From Flavobacterium sp. LPB0248 (GTDB lineage: Bacteria > Bacteroidota > Bacteroidia > Flavobacteriales > Flavobacteriaceae), in assembly GCF_013388355.1 (NCBI RefSeq), contig NZ_CP058246.1, positions 744,001-808,000 on the forward strand: a stretch of 64,000 nucleotides of DNA, in the 5' to 3' direction. The number at the start of each line of letters is the position of its first letter. The first letter of the stretch is position 1. Below are positions 25,498 to 34,113 of the stretch, one piece after another. A program made the translations under genes and the position numbers. The notes beneath the pieces were generated by a model. It saw only the letters and a list, made by a program, of their open reading frames with translations, was not told where the DNA came from and did not search any database.

Positions 25498-25894
25498 TTT
25501 TTTAAGATTCTAAGATTCTAAGAAACTAAGTTGCTAAGTCTCTAATCTTGGATGTTACAAACTTACGTTTTTTTGATTTTAGATTGTAGAGGATAGATTT
25601 TAGATTTTTTTTAAAACTGATAAGTTTTTTTGTAGCGCAAAGTTCACGGAGGTTTTACACAAAGAGCACTGAGTTTTTTTGAGTTTGCTTTGCTTTTTTT
25701 AAGGTCACAAAGTTTTTTATTGCAGAATAAAACATTTGGCTTTTCATCTTGAGAAACGAAGGATCACAGTAGTAGCTCGACAAAGATTGGCAAATTACTT
25801 TATGGTTACTGTGCGGAGTTTCTTGTGTGATCCTTCGTTCCTCAGGATGACAAAACGTACAACTAATTATCTAATTGACACATTCTCTAATTTT
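25498..25894. other. Intergenic region, HipA-like / nnrD
   Basis: Contains ATTCTAAGATTCTAAGAAAC tandem units (25505-25545), a GCAAAGTTCACGGAGGTTTT stretch, palindromic copy 5, and TCTAATTTTCTAATT tandem units (25868-25905) running across the nnrD stop codon. No gene is supported. Confidence 0.65.
25741..25854. repeat. Palindromic intergenic repeat, copy 5
   Basis: Third subtype: left CATCTTGAGAAACGAAGGAT, right GATCCTTCGTTCCTCAGGAT then GACAAA. The core AGCTCGACAAAGATTGG and GCGGAGTTTCTTG are conserved. Confidence 0.85.
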
Positions 25895-25905
25895 CTAATT
25901 TTCTA
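25868..25905. repeat. TCTAATT short tandem repeat
   Basis: Units like CTAATTATCTAATTGACACA and TCTAATTTTCTAATTTTC repeat up to and across the stop codon of nnrD. Confidence 0.6.
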
Positions 25906-26743
25906 ATTCAAGAAAAACTTTTCCTAAGTACTTAATAATGGTAGAAGCCGTAAAAGACTCATAACCTGTTTTGGGTAAAGCTAAATCGGCTGTTAATCCG
26001 TGGAGGTAAACGCCCATTTTGGAAGCATATTTGGGTTCGTAGCCTTGTGCTAGAAGACTTGTCAGGATTCCGGTTAGAACGTCGCCACTTCCTGCGGTTG
26101 CAAGTGCTGCGTTTCCGCTTGTATTTTCATAGACAGAAGTTCTATTGATAATGTAAGTTGGTGCGCCTTTCATGACTACAATGACTTTGTATTTTTCTGA
26201 AAAAGCGATTGTTTTTTGGAATTTCTCGGCTTCTGAATTCCACTTTCCAATCAAACGTTCTAATTCTTTTGGGTGTGGTGTTAGAATGGTGTCTTCTGGA
26301 ACTAATTCTAACCAAGATAAGTTTTCTGAGATAATATTCAACGCATCGGCATCTAGAACTAAAGGCGCTTTATTGACTCTTAAAAATTCAAACAAGGCTT
26401 TTTGCGTTCCGAGCTCCTTCCCTATTCCGGGTCCGATTCCGACTGCTTGCGGAATTAATGGTAAATGTATATTGGTTATAAAATTCACGTTTTCATCGGT
26501 TGTCACCATTACTTCTGGAATGGAGATTTGAAGTATTTGATAACCACATTTGGGAACAAAAGCTGTTACGAGTCCGCAGCCTGTTTTTAGGCAGGATTTT
26601 GAAGCTAAAACCGCCGCTCCTATTTTGCCATAACTTCCGGCAATAATCACCGCATGACCTTGTGTTCCTTTATGAGTTTGAGGATTTACGGGTTTGTATA
26701 ATTTCTGAATCTCTTCTTTATTAATTAAATACGGTGATTTCAT
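25895..26743 (-). CDS. nnrD: ADP-dependent NAD(P)H-hydrate dehydratase
   Basis: 282 aa, YjeF C-terminal/ribokinase-like fold. It dehydrates the damaged cofactor NAD(P)HX back to NAD(P)H. Family blocks: [34 protein letters not shown] and the C-terminal [20 protein letters not shown]. The N-terminal YjeF_N epimerase domain found in the fused NnrE-NnrD form is absent, so the epimerase, if present, is elsewhere. Confidence 0.9.
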   Translation of the reverse strand: MKSPYLINKEEIQKLYKPVNPQTHKGTQGHAVIIAGSYGKIGAAVLASKSCLKTGCGLVTAFVPKCGYQILQISIPEVMVTTDENVNFITNIHLPLIPQAVGIGPGIGKELGTQKALFEFLRVNKAPLVLDADALNIISENLSWLELVPEDTILTPHPKELERLIGKWNSEAEKFQKTIAFSEKYKVIVVMKGAPTYIINRTSVYENTSGNAALATAGSGDVLTGILTSLLAQGYEPKYASKMGVYLHGLTADLALPKTGYESFTASTIIKYLGKVFLELEN

Positions 26744-27013
26744 TTGAATACTTTTATATAATAAAATTACGTAAAAAATCGAAATCCTGATTGTTCTTTT
26801 GAAACTGTTAGCCCTAGCCCAGATTACTTCACTATATTTCTATTTTTTATTGGAGTTCAGTGAACTTCGTTTGTAGTGGCATCTCCCGAGTTAGAAAAAC
26901 AAGGCTCTTTAGCCGTAGTTTTTGTTTATCGGGAATATAGCGGATAGCAGGAAATAGCTCCTAATTATTGCGAAATTTATAATTTAAGCTCTTTTAATTT
27001 GATATTTTTTGAA
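26744..27013. repeat. Degenerate intergenic element upstream of gcvT
   Basis: About 26808-26962 resembles repeat sequence rather than gene: GTTAGCCCTAGCCCAGATTA at one end and CGGATAGCAGGAAATAGCTC at the other, with CTCCCGAG and CGGGA between. I recognise similar AGCCCT...AGCTCC strings as dispersed in Bacteroidota genomes, but this copy is degraded. Confidence 0.45.
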
Positions 27014-27021
27014 TAGATTTG
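27014..27021 (+). promoter_or_regulatory. -7 promoter element of gcvT
   Basis: TAGATTTG fits TAnnTTTG, 25 nt ahead of the start codon. Confidence 0.55.
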
Positions 27022-27046
27022 CAAAACAATTTTATAAAACAACACA

Positions 27047-28129
27047 ATGAAAAATACTGCGCTTACGCACATACATGAAGGTCTAGGAGCAAAAATGCTT
27101 CCTTTTGCTGGTTACAATATGCCTATTACTTATGAAGGGGTTAATGCAGAACACGAAACGGTTCGTAATGGTGTGGGCGTTTTTGACGTTTCGCACATGG
27201 GTGAATTTTTATTGACGGGTCCAAATGCACTAGCTTTGATTCAAAAAGTGACTTCAAACGATGCTTCTACTTTGACGATTGGAAGAGCACAATATTCTTG
27301 TCTTCCAAATAACGAAGGCGGAATTGTTGACGATTTGATTATTTATAAAATGAAAGAGGAAGAGTATTTACTTGTTGTAAATGCTTCTAATATTGAAAAA
27401 GACTGGAACTGGATTACTTCTCACAATGATTTAGGAGTTGAAATGAAGAATCTTTCTGACGAATATTCTTTATTAGCAATTCAAGGGCCAAAAGCTGTTG
27501 AAGCTATGCAACCATTAACTTCTATCGATTTATCTGCAATTACGTATTACCATTTTGAAGTAGCTGATTTTGCTGGATTTAATGACGTAATTATTTCTGC
27601 TACTGGTTATACTGGTTCTGGCGGATTTGAGATTTACTGCAAAAATGCTGATGCTGAAGCTATCTGGAACAAAGTTTTTGAAGCTGGAGCTGCATTTGGA
27701 ATTAAACCGATTGGTCTTGCTGCTCGTGATACTTTGCGTTTGGAAATGGGATTCTGCCTTTACGGAAATGACATTAACGACACTACTTCTCCGCTTGAAG
27801 CTGGTTTAGGATGGATTACAAAATTTACTAAAGATTTTACTAATTCTGAAGCGCTTAAAAAACAAAAAGAAGCAGGTGTTACTAGAAAATTAATTGCTTT
27901 TGAAATGCAAGAACGTGCGGTGCCAAGACACGATTACGAAATTGTTGATGGTTCTGGAGCGGTAATCGGTATTGTAACTTCTGGAACTATGTCTCCTTCT
28001 ATGAATAAAGGAATTGGTCTAGGATATGTAACTGTTGCAAATAGTGCTGTTGACAGCGATATTTTTATTAGAATCAGAAAAAATGATGTTCCTGCAAAAG
28101 TGGTAAAATTACCTTTTTACAAGAAATAA
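27047..28129 (+). CDS. gcvT: Glycine cleavage system aminomethyltransferase (T protein)
   Basis: 360 aa, usual GcvT length. It transfers the methylene group from the lipoyl H protein to tetrahydrofolate. Family blocks: [66 protein letters not shown]. The gcvH and gcvP genes are not nearby, so the system is dispersed here. A strong terminator follows. Confidence 0.95.
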   Translation: MKNTALTHIHEGLGAKMLPFAGYNMPITYEGVNAEHETVRNGVGVFDVSHMGEFLLTGPNALALIQKVTSNDASTLTIGRAQYSCLPNNEGGIVDDLIIYKMKEEEYLLVVNASNIEKDWNWITSHNDLGVEMKNLSDEYSLLAIQGPKAVEAMQPLTSIDLSAITYYHFEVADFAGFNDVIISATGYTGSGGFEIYCKNADAEAIWNKVFEAGAAFGIKPIGLAARDTLRLEMGFCLYGNDINDTTSPLEAGLGWITKFTKDFTNSEALKKQKEAGVTRKLIAFEMQERAVPRHDYEIVDGSGAVIGIVTSGTMSPSMNKGIGLGYVTVANSAVDSDIFIRIRKNDVPAKVVKLPFYKK

Positions 28130-28151
28130 GTTTTGACTTCATAATTTAAAG

Positions 28152-28181
28152 AATGCGTTACGATTGTAACGCATTTTTTTT
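28152..28181 (+). terminator. Terminator of gcvT
   Basis: AATGCGTTAC-GATT-GTAACGCATT hairpin followed by T6. Confidence 0.9.
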
Positions 28182-28329
28182 GCTTTAAAATAGGCAAATT
28201 CAAGTTAAATCATTTGGTTCGCGTTCGTTTAACGATTAAAAACTTTTTGTTGTCGATATTTTGCTAAAAATACTACAATTTGTAAAAAAATTGATGTAAC
28301 TTTAATCATGAACCCATGAATTTCCATTT

Positions 28330-30366
28330 ATGAAAAAGATTTCACTACTCCTTTTTTTGCTGACATCAACTATATCCATTGGTCAGAACAGCGCAGAAAC
28401 TTGTGAAATATTAAACAAAATAAATGCGCTTATTCAAGCAGAACACTTAAGGCCAAAACCAGTTGATGACAGTTTATCTGTGTTCGTTTTTGACAATTTA
28501 ATTAACGAACTTGATCCTTCACGCAATATTTTTTTTAAGAGTGAATACGATGAGCTAGCTCAAAAATACCGCTACAATTTAGACGATCTGATTCTAAAGA
28601 ATGATTGCAGTTTTCTTACTGATATAAAAGCAGTGTATATAAATGGCCTTGTACGCACTAAAAAAGTCTTAGAAAAAATTCAAACAATCCCTATTGATTA
28701 CGCTAAGAAAGATACAATCCGTTTTTACAAGAAGTCTTTTGCTTTTTATTTAAAGAAAGAAGACATGGAAAAGGTTTGGATGAAAAAGATACGCTATCAA
28801 ATCTTGGATGATATTTCTGAGATGAGCGAGAATTTAGATTCTGTAAAAGCTAATTTCAAATCGATCGAACAAGCTTCTAAAAATCAAATTCTTACGAATG
28901 AAATCTGCCGTTTTTCAACTTTACTTGAAAATAACAGCAAACAAGAAGAAAAATTATACAATTTCTTTTGTACGTATTTTGATCCGCATACCGCTTATTT
29001 TAGCGATGACTCTAAAACAAGTTTTGTTGCTTCTTTATCCAAAGAGCATTTGTCACTTGGAATGACAGTAAACCTCAACGAGAAAAACGAAATTATTATT
29101 GATGAAGTTGACCCAAACGGGCCAGCGTATCAGACAGGACAAATAAAAAAAGGTGATCAGATTATTTCGATATCCAATCAGAAAGAAACGCTTCAGGTAT
29201 CGTGCGCTTCGTTAGAGTCTATATCGACCATGATTTTATCTGAGAGCAACAAAAATATTACGCTTACCTTAAAACGCAACTCAGGAAAAAGTTTTGATGT
29301 TTATATTGAAAAACAAATGATGAAAGATGAAGAAAATTCAGTTTTCAGTTTCATCATTGGCAAAGACAGTAAAATAGGTTATATAAAAATTCCGAGTTTT
29401 TATGCAGATCTTGATGGCACCAGTAGAAAAGGCTGTGCCGATGACGTTGCGCGTGAGGTTATAAAACTGCAGAGAGATAGTATAAAAGGTCTCGTAATTG
29501 ACCTTATTGACAACGGTGGCGGTTCTATGGAAGAAGCTATAAAACTGGCTGGAATGTTTGTAGATTATGGTCCGCTTTCTATTGTAATTGATAACAAAAA
29601 AGAGAAATCTGTAATTAATGACCCTTTTAAAGGAGTAATTTACAGAGGACCAATCGTAGTTTTGGTTAACAGCAATACGGCTTCGGCAAGCGAATTTTTT
29701 TCTTCGATCATGCAAGACTATAATCGTGCACTTTTATTAGGAAGCACTACATTAGGAAAAGCAACCATGCAGACTATTCTTCCGCTTGACGAAGAAAAAA
29801 ACACTGATTTCTTAAAAATAACAATCAATAAATTTTACAGGATTACGGGCAAAAGCCACCAATACATTGGCGTAAAACCAGATGTGGTGCTTCCTGAATT
29901 CTATGAGGATATTTACCAGAAAGAAAGTGATTTCCCGACAGCCATAAAAAATGACAGCATCGAACCTTTCCTAAAGTATAAAACGTATGTGAAGCGAAAT
30001 TTAATCGATAAAATTGCTAAAAACAGTTCAGCAAGATTGTCAGACAATTACTTTTTCAACAATATTAAAAAGATAAATCTTAAAATAGATCAAATTGTGA
30101 ACGCTCCAAAAGCGGAAATTCCGATGACATTAGATGCGGTTTTCAAACAGAAAAAGACATTAAGTGCACTTTGGACAGAGATCAATACTTTTAATGACGA
30201 AAACAATCCGCTTGATGTGTACAATTCGAGTGTGAATCAGTTTCTTCTAGGAGCTTATCCAAATGACAAAACGATTAATCAATATCAGATGGACAATCTT
30301 AAAACCAATCCGTACCTCAACGAAGCCGTAAATATCATTAACGAATTTAATGGAGGGATTAAGTAG
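28330..30366 (+). CDS. S41 family C-terminal (tail-specific) protease
   Basis: 678 aa with signal peptide (MKKISLLLFLLTSTISIGQN), so periplasmic. The N-terminal helical region (about 20-215) resembles the tail-specific protease N-domain. A PDZ domain follows (about 230-310; EVDPNGPAYQTGQIKKGDQI). The S41 catalytic core has Ser452 in NSNTASASEFF and Lys477 in LGKATMQ, 25 residues apart as in E. coli Prc. It probably trims or degrades periplasmic proteins. It is followed by a nested palindromic element. Confidence 0.9.
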   Translation: MKKISLLLFLLTSTISIGQNSAETCEILNKINALIQAEHLRPKPVDDSLSVFVFDNLINELDPSRNIFFKSEYDELAQKYRYNLDDLILKNDCSFLTDIKAVYINGLVRTKKVLEKIQTIPIDYAKKDTIRFYKKSFAFYLKKEDMEKVWMKKIRYQILDDISEMSENLDSVKANFKSIEQASKNQILTNEICRFSTLLENNSKQEEKLYNFFCTYFDPHTAYFSDDSKTSFVASLSKEHLSLGMTVNLNEKNEIIIDEVDPNGPAYQTGQIKKGDQIISISNQKETLQVSCASLESISTMILSESNKNITLTLKRNSGKSFDVYIEKQMMKDEENSVFSFIIGKDSKIGYIKIPSFYADLDGTSRKGCADDVAREVIKLQRDSIKGLVIDLIDNGGGSMEEAIKLAGMFVDYGPLSIVIDNKKEKSVINDPFKGVIYRGPIVVLVNSNTASASEFFSSIMQDYNRALLLGSTTLGKATMQTILPLDEEKNTDFLKITINKFYRITGKSHQYIGVKPDVVLPEFYEDIYQKESDFPTAIKNDSIEPFLKYKTYVKRNLIDKIAKNSSARLSDNYFFNNIKKINLKIDQIVNAPKAEIPMTLDAVFKQKKTLSALWTEINTFNDENNPLDVYNSSVNQFLLGAYPNDKTINQYQMDNLKTNPYLNEAVNIINEFNGGIK

Positions 30367-30570
30367 TTTGTTTCAGGTTTCAGGTTTAACTGCAAAGTAC
30401 GCTAAGGTTTACGCAAAGCACACAAAGAAATTTTTAAGTTAAGGCATAAAATAAAAAAGTTCACAAAGCTATATAAATAAAACTTTGCGAACCTTGCGTA
30501 AACCTTCGCGTACTTTGCGGTTAAAATCAGCGTAAGCCATTCAACTTGAAACCTGAAACTTGAAACAAAA
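30367..30570. repeat. Nested palindromic intergenic element
   Basis: Outer arms TTTGTTTCAGGTTTCAGG (30367-30384) and CCTGAAACTTGAAACAAA (30552-30569). Inner arms CTGCAAAGTACGCTAAGGTT + TACGCAA (30390-30416) and TTGCGTAAACCTTCGCGTAC + TTTGCGG (30494-30520). It fills the gap between the S41 gene and the yebC promoter. Related CTTGCGTGCTTTGCGGTT sequence lies before thrC (14110-14130). Confidence 0.75.
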
Positions 30571-30586
30571 AAGAACAATTTTGTTT

Positions 30587-30615
30587 TTGTAAAAATTAGG
30601 AAAACCGTATTTTTG
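30587..30615 (+). promoter_or_regulatory. Promoter of yebC
   Basis: TTG (30587-30589), 18-nt spacer, TATTTTTG (30608-30615). This is a full fit to the flavobacterial TTG / TAnnTTTG promoter pattern, 23 nt before the ATG. Confidence 0.65.
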
Positions 30616-30638
30616 CATCACAAAACTAAAAATTAGAA

Positions 30639-31352
30639 ATGGGAAGAGCGTTCGAATTTAGAAAAGGAAGAAAAATGAAACGTTGGTCAGCAATGGCCAA
30701 AACATTTACCAGAATTGGTAAAGATATCGTAATGGCTGTTAAAGAAGGCGGACCAAACCCAGATGCCAATTCTAGATTAAGAGCTGTTATACAGAATGCA
30801 AAGGCCGCAAACATGCCTAAAGACAATGTGGAGCGCGCTATTAAAAATGCAAGTAATAAAGATACTGCCAACTATAAAGAAATCTTGTTTGAAGGATATG
30901 CTCCTCACGGAATTGCAATCTTAATTGAAACTGCTTCTGATAACAATAATAGAACTGTAGCTAACATTCGTAGTTATTTCAACAAATGCAACGGAACAAT
31001 GGGAACTCAAGGTTCTGTTGAGTTTATGTTTGATCACACTTGCAACTTCAGAATTGCGAAAGATGGTATCGACGCAGAAGAATTAGAGTTAGAATTAATT
31101 GATTTTGGTGCTGAGGAAGTTTTTGAAGACGAAGATGGAATCTTAATCTATGCTCCTTTTGGAAGTTTTGGTGCTTTACAAAAAGAATTAGAAAACAGAG
31201 GTCTTGAAATCCTTTCTTCTGGTTTTGAGCGTATTCCGCAAATTACTAAAGAATTGACTGAAGCTCAAATCGCTGATGTTGAGAAACTAATCGAGAAAAT
31301 CGAAGAAGATGATGACGTTATGAACGTTTATCATACCATGAAAGAAGAATAG
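30639..31352 (+). CDS. YebC/PmpR family regulator or translation factor
   Basis: 237 aa, complete family length. Starts MGRAFEFRKGRKMKRWSAMA. The central GGPNPDANSRLRAVIQNAKA and NMPKDNVERAIKNAS blocks are hallmarks. Proteins of this family act as DNA-binding regulators, and some have been shown to relieve ribosome stalling at proline runs (YeeN/YebC). Which applies here is not readable. Monocistronic with its own promoter and terminator. Confidence 0.93.
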   Translation: MGRAFEFRKGRKMKRWSAMAKTFTRIGKDIVMAVKEGGPNPDANSRLRAVIQNAKAANMPKDNVERAIKNASNKDTANYKEILFEGYAPHGIAILIETASDNNNRTVANIRSYFNKCNGTMGTQGSVEFMFDHTCNFRIAKDGIDAEELELELIDFGAEEVFEDEDGILIYAPFGSFGALQKELENRGLEILSSGFERIPQITKELTEAQIADVEKLIEKIEEDDDVMNVYHTMKEE

Positions 31353-31371
31353 TCTTTCTATAAAATATATT

Positions 31372-31407
31372 TCAAAAGCTCTGGATTTTTCTGGGGCTTT
31401 TTTGTTT
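31372..31407 (+). terminator. Terminator of yebC
   Basis: AAAAGCTC / GGGCTTTT stem with one G-U pair, loop of about 14 nt, then T-rich sequence. Confidence 0.65.
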
Positions 31408-31413
31408 CACTTT

Positions 31414-31794
31414 TCAATAAGGCAAATCATCAACAGAAATATTGATAAAATCCGGTTCTGGAGTTATTTCAAACTGAACTGCCTTAATTTCTTCATGCCC
31501 TTCGAGCAAAGCTTTAATTATTCTATGCATTCCGTCCATTAAGCGTCCATCTGCACATAAAATAATTGGATATGTTAACTCTGCTTCCTGAACAAGTTTC
31601 ATATGACTAAGGACATCAGCACAAGTTGGCAAATTGGTATTATGCTCGAACCAGTAAGGTTCATTTACTTCTTTTATATCACACAATAAAACACTTTTAA
31701 CGATTAGTTTTTTAGACAATTCAATTAGTCGATGAACATCCCAGGCTTTTAGTCCTTGCTCGCTTTTCCGTAGGTTATATTGTTTTCTCATCAT
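31414..31794 (-). CDS. ParB/Srx-fold protein of unknown role
   Basis: 126 aa. The DGRLMDGMHRIIKALLEG segment matches the ParB/sulfiredoxin-like nuclease-fold motif (G-x-x-D-G-x-H-R), preceded by a VHRLIELSKKL helix. There is no HTH or partner ParA, so it is not a chromosome-partition protein. Stand-alone proteins of this fold have varied roles. It is AT-rich and in an accessory stretch. Confidence 0.6.
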   Translation of the reverse strand: MMRKQYNLRKSEQGLKAWDVHRLIELSKKLIVKSVLLCDIKEVNEPYWFEHNTNLPTCADVLSHMKLVQEAELTYPIILCADGRLMDGMHRIIKALLEGHEEIKAVQFEITPEPDFINISVDDLPY

Positions 31795-31880
31795 AATTAA
31801 TTAATTAAACATGCAATAAAGCAATTTATTACTACAAAATAAAAAATTAAGATAGATTTACATCCATTCAAATAAAAAAT

Positions 31881-31888
31881 TATATTTG
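31881..31888 (+). promoter_or_regulatory. -7 promoter element of the 25-aa membrane peptide gene
   Basis: TATATTTG fits TAnnTTTG. The same element with the same flanking TTATATTTGC precedes the lipoprotein gene at 33360. Confidence 0.55.
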
Positions 31889-31924
31889 CTAATATCAGAT
31901 ATAAACTAACTTAAATCTTAATTT

Positions 31925-32002
31925 ATGCAATCATCAAAATTTATGAAATTTGCTGTAATAGCACTTGTAATCTTATTTATTGTGATTAGTGTTATTAGCT
32001 AA
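31925..32002 (+). CDS. 25-aa hydrophobic peptide, relict of a small lipoprotein gene
   Basis: Reads MQSSKFMKFAVIALVILFIV then ISVIS-stop. It lines up with the N-terminus of the lipoprotein at 33360 (MQVSKITRIAVVVLVLLFLV then LSVISCS), but a stop replaces the lipobox Cys. It has its own -7 box and a terminator (32010-32041), so it may be a truncated paralogue that is still expressed as a small membrane peptide. Confidence 0.6.
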   Translation: MQSSKFMKFAVIALVILFIVISVIS

Positions 32003-32009
32003 AAAAAAT

Positions 32010-32041
32010 ACAAGTCTTTTGGTTTTCAGAAGACTTTTTTA
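32010..32041 (+). terminator. Terminator of the 25-aa peptide gene
   Basis: AAGTCTT / AAGACTT inverted repeat followed by T6. Confidence 0.65.
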
Positions 32042-32078
32042 TTTGTTTGCATTATAAAATTCTCAAGGCCAACACAAA

Positions 32079-32501
32079 ATGAAAGAGAAAATTGTTTTTC
32101 ATGGTTTTATATTAATAATTTTTCTCATTTTCCTTCAGCGAATTGTCATTAATGTAATCTATACAAACGAAAATAATCTTGGGGAAGGCAAAATTTATGA
32201 CAGTAGCTCTTACAAGAGAGGTGCTAATTCTGCCAGAACATATTCTTATTCCATTATAGGTAAAGATGGAATAAAATATGAAGATAGTGGCAATAGCGAC
32301 ACCAATCAATATGGTTTTTTAATTGGAGATCAAGTTGTGTTTAGAAAACTTCATAATGGAGATTCAAAAGCTGTCCGTATGATAAAACGAAATGGAGAAC
32401 AAGTCCGGAATTATTATGGCTTTGTAGATTACGCCAGTTTTATTTCTGTGATACTTATAGTTCTTGGCTATATTTATATTCCTAAACTGCTGAAAACTTA
32501 A
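32079..32501 (+). CDS. Hypothetical membrane protein (DUF3592-like)
   Basis: 140 aa. Hydrophobic segments lie at both ends (about 8-28 and 115-136), with an extracytoplasmic hydrophilic middle containing YSYSIIGKDGIKYEDSG and IGDQVVFRKLHNGDS. This two-TM, beta-rich-middle layout resembles DUF3592 proteins, but no family motif is decisive. 22 nt separate it from the next gene on the same strand. Confidence 0.5.
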   Translation: MKEKIVFHGFILIIFLIFLQRIVINVIYTNENNLGEGKIYDSSSYKRGANSARTYSYSIIGKDGIKYEDSGNSDTNQYGFLIGDQVVFRKLHNGDSKAVRMIKRNGEQVRNYYGFVDYASFISVILIVLGYIYIPKLLKT

Positions 32502-32523
32502 AGCCAAATTCTCTGAGCTAATT

Positions 32524-32910
32524 ATGACCAAAATTTCAATTATAAAAAAAATACAATTAGGTGGCGGAAGGTCGCTTCCAATTGAAACTCCTGATTCTGA
32601 AGTACATTTTAATTTCTACTGCGGAAACGGACGAATAAAACATGAAGCTATTATTTCTTTTAAAACCTCTAATTTCTTAAGTTCATTAATCAAAACTGGC
32701 GTGATAACCAATCAGGATTTAGCCCAAAACAATATTATTAAGTTAGAATACTTAGAAAATCCCAATACAGCAATTTCATTTAGGTATCAAATTTGTAATT
32801 TTAAAGATTGTCAGAACACTTATCTTTTAATTTTTGATATTCATGAAAATAGAGGTTATTATGGCTTTTATATATATGGAGTTTTACAGATAGAAAATAA
32901 TTTTTTATAA
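32524..32910 (+). CDS. Hypothetical protein
   Basis: 128 aa, soluble, no signal peptide. Not recognised. It contains ETPDSEVHFNFYCGNGRIKH and a C-terminal GYYGFYIYGVLQIEN strand-rich part. It is probably co-transcribed with the gene at 32079. Confidence 0.5.
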   Translation: MTKISIIKKIQLGGGRSLPIETPDSEVHFNFYCGNGRIKHEAIISFKTSNFLSSLIKTGVITNQDLAQNNIIKLEYLENPNTAISFRYQICNFKDCQNTYLLIFDIHENRGYYGFYIYGVLQIENNFL

Positions 32911-32922
32911 AATTAATTCTAC

Positions 32923-33213
32923 TTACAAATCATTCGAGAAATCATTATTCGCGTAATAATAGTTTTTAAAAAACAGAAGCAAATCTTCTGCGTCAAGTGA
33001 AGATTTATTTTTGTTTAATGTACTGCTGATAATATCATTATCTTCCACTTTTTCGATTTTCCAAATATCATCTTCATTAACCAATACTAGAAAAATCCAT
33101 TCGTTGCAGTATTTAGAACAAAAAGTTATTCTTTCCTTTCCGTCTCTCTTTTTCTTGTCCAAATGAACAAAACCTGTAAATCCAATTAATAAAAACTTTT
33201 CTTTTATTGTCAT
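32923..33213 (-). CDS. Hypothetical protein
   Basis: 96 aa, soluble, acidic. Not recognised; the central EWIFLVLVNEDDIWKIEKVE suggests a small alpha/beta fold. It converges with the gene at 32524, 12 nt between stops. Confidence 0.45.
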   Translation of the reverse strand: MTIKEKFLLIGFTGFVHLDKKKRDGKERITFCSKYCNEWIFLVLVNEDDIWKIEKVEDNDIISSTLNKNKSSLDAEDLLLFFKNYYYANNDFSNDL

Positions 33214-33322
33214 ATTACTGTGTAAATATTCAGGAGATCAAAACTAAAATAAACTCGGTTAAGATTATTATTTGAACTCATTTTAAACTAAACTTAGATC
33301 AAACTAAAGATAACATTTAGAT

Positions 33323-33330
33323 TATATTTG
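33323..33330 (+). promoter_or_regulatory. -7 promoter element of the small lipoprotein gene
   Basis: TATATTTG, 29 nt before the start codon. Confidence 0.55.
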
Positions 33331-33359
33331 CAACACCTCAAATAAATTTAAACTTAAAA

Positions 33360-33569
33360 ATGCAAGTATCAAAAATCACCCGAATTGCTGTCGTAGTATT
33401 AGTTCTTTTGTTCTTAGTATTAAGCGTAATCAGCTGCAGTACACATACACATACTCAAACTTATACGCCTGCGCCATCTGGCAAAAAAATACCACCAGGA
33501 CAAGCCAAAAAAATGAATGGAGATAAAAGCGCTAAAGCGTATGCTCCTGGTCAGCAGAAAAAGAGATAA
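33360..33569 (+). CDS. Small lipoprotein ('quinol oxidase subunit 4'-type)
   Basis: 69 aa. A hydrophobic N-terminus ends in a VISC lipobox (Cys26), followed by a Thr/His segment and the motif PPGQAKKMNGDKSAKAYAPG. Similar short proteins in Bacteroidota are often labelled 'quinol oxidase subunit 4', but nothing in the sequence supports an oxidase function. An N-terminal relict lies at 31925. A terminator follows. Confidence 0.72.
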   Translation: MQVSKITRIAVVVLVLLFLVLSVISCSTHTHTQTYTPAPSGKKIPPGQAKKMNGDKSAKAYAPGQQKKR

Positions 33570-33576
33570 AAACAGA

Positions 33577-33602
33577 CCTTCTGAATTTCAGAAGGTTTTT
33601 TG
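33577..33602 (+). terminator. Terminator of the small lipoprotein gene
   Basis: ACCTTCTGAA / TTCAGAAGGT hairpin followed by T5. The same CCTTCTG stem appears in the terminators at 34055 and 36402. Confidence 0.8.
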
Positions 33603-33652
33603 TTTGAATTTTAAACAAAAGTCAATTCCGTTTTCCCTAAAAAGAATAAATA

Positions 33653-34012
33653 ATGAAGTATAAATTTGTAAAATATAATTATTTCGATGAAAGAGATAAT
33701 ACCAACAAATCAACATCCCTAATGTTTATTGAAAATGAAGATAAGTATGGAGTGTACTTTTCTACGGAAATTAAAAACTTAAATATTAAATATTTAAACG
33801 ATATAGTTAACTCTCTAGAACAAATCTTACAGGGAGAATTACAATATTACGAATTTGGATATGAAGCTTATAGTATTGAATGCAAAAATGATATTTCATC
33901 TATAATAGATATTTATAACAATTATGAATCAATTACAGAAATTTCAACACAAGAAATCTATGAATTTATTCGAGATTGGAGAAATCATTTAATTGCTAAT
34001 CCAGATAAATAA
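33653..34012 (+). CDS. Hypothetical protein
   Basis: 119 aa, soluble, acidic and Asn/Tyr-rich. Not recognised. It contains ERDNTNKSTSLMFIENEDKY and ends EFIRDWRNHLIANPDK. Single gene with a terminator behind it. Confidence 0.5.
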   Translation: MKYKFVKYNYFDERDNTNKSTSLMFIENEDKYGVYFSTEIKNLNIKYLNDIVNSLEQILQGELQYYEFGYEAYSIECKNDISSIIDIYNNYESITEISTQEIYEFIRDWRNHLIANPDK

Positions 34013-34054
34013 TTGATCTCTAAAATAGCAATCAGCATAATAAACTAAAACAAA

Positions 34055-34089
34055 AAAAGCCTTCTGGAAATTTCAGAAGGCTTTTTTTG
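34055..34089. terminator. Bidirectional terminator between 33653 gene and LamG gene
   Basis: AAAGCCTTCTGGAA / TTTCAGAAGGCTTT with A and T tracts on either side. It serves both converging genes. Confidence 0.85.
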
Positions 34090-34113
34090 TTATATTAAAA
34101 TCAAATAGGAACT

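Noticed and set aside
31414..31794. Chromosome partition protein ParB
   Set aside because: Only the short G-x-x-D-G-x-H-R fold motif is present; no HTH, no parA, no parS sites.
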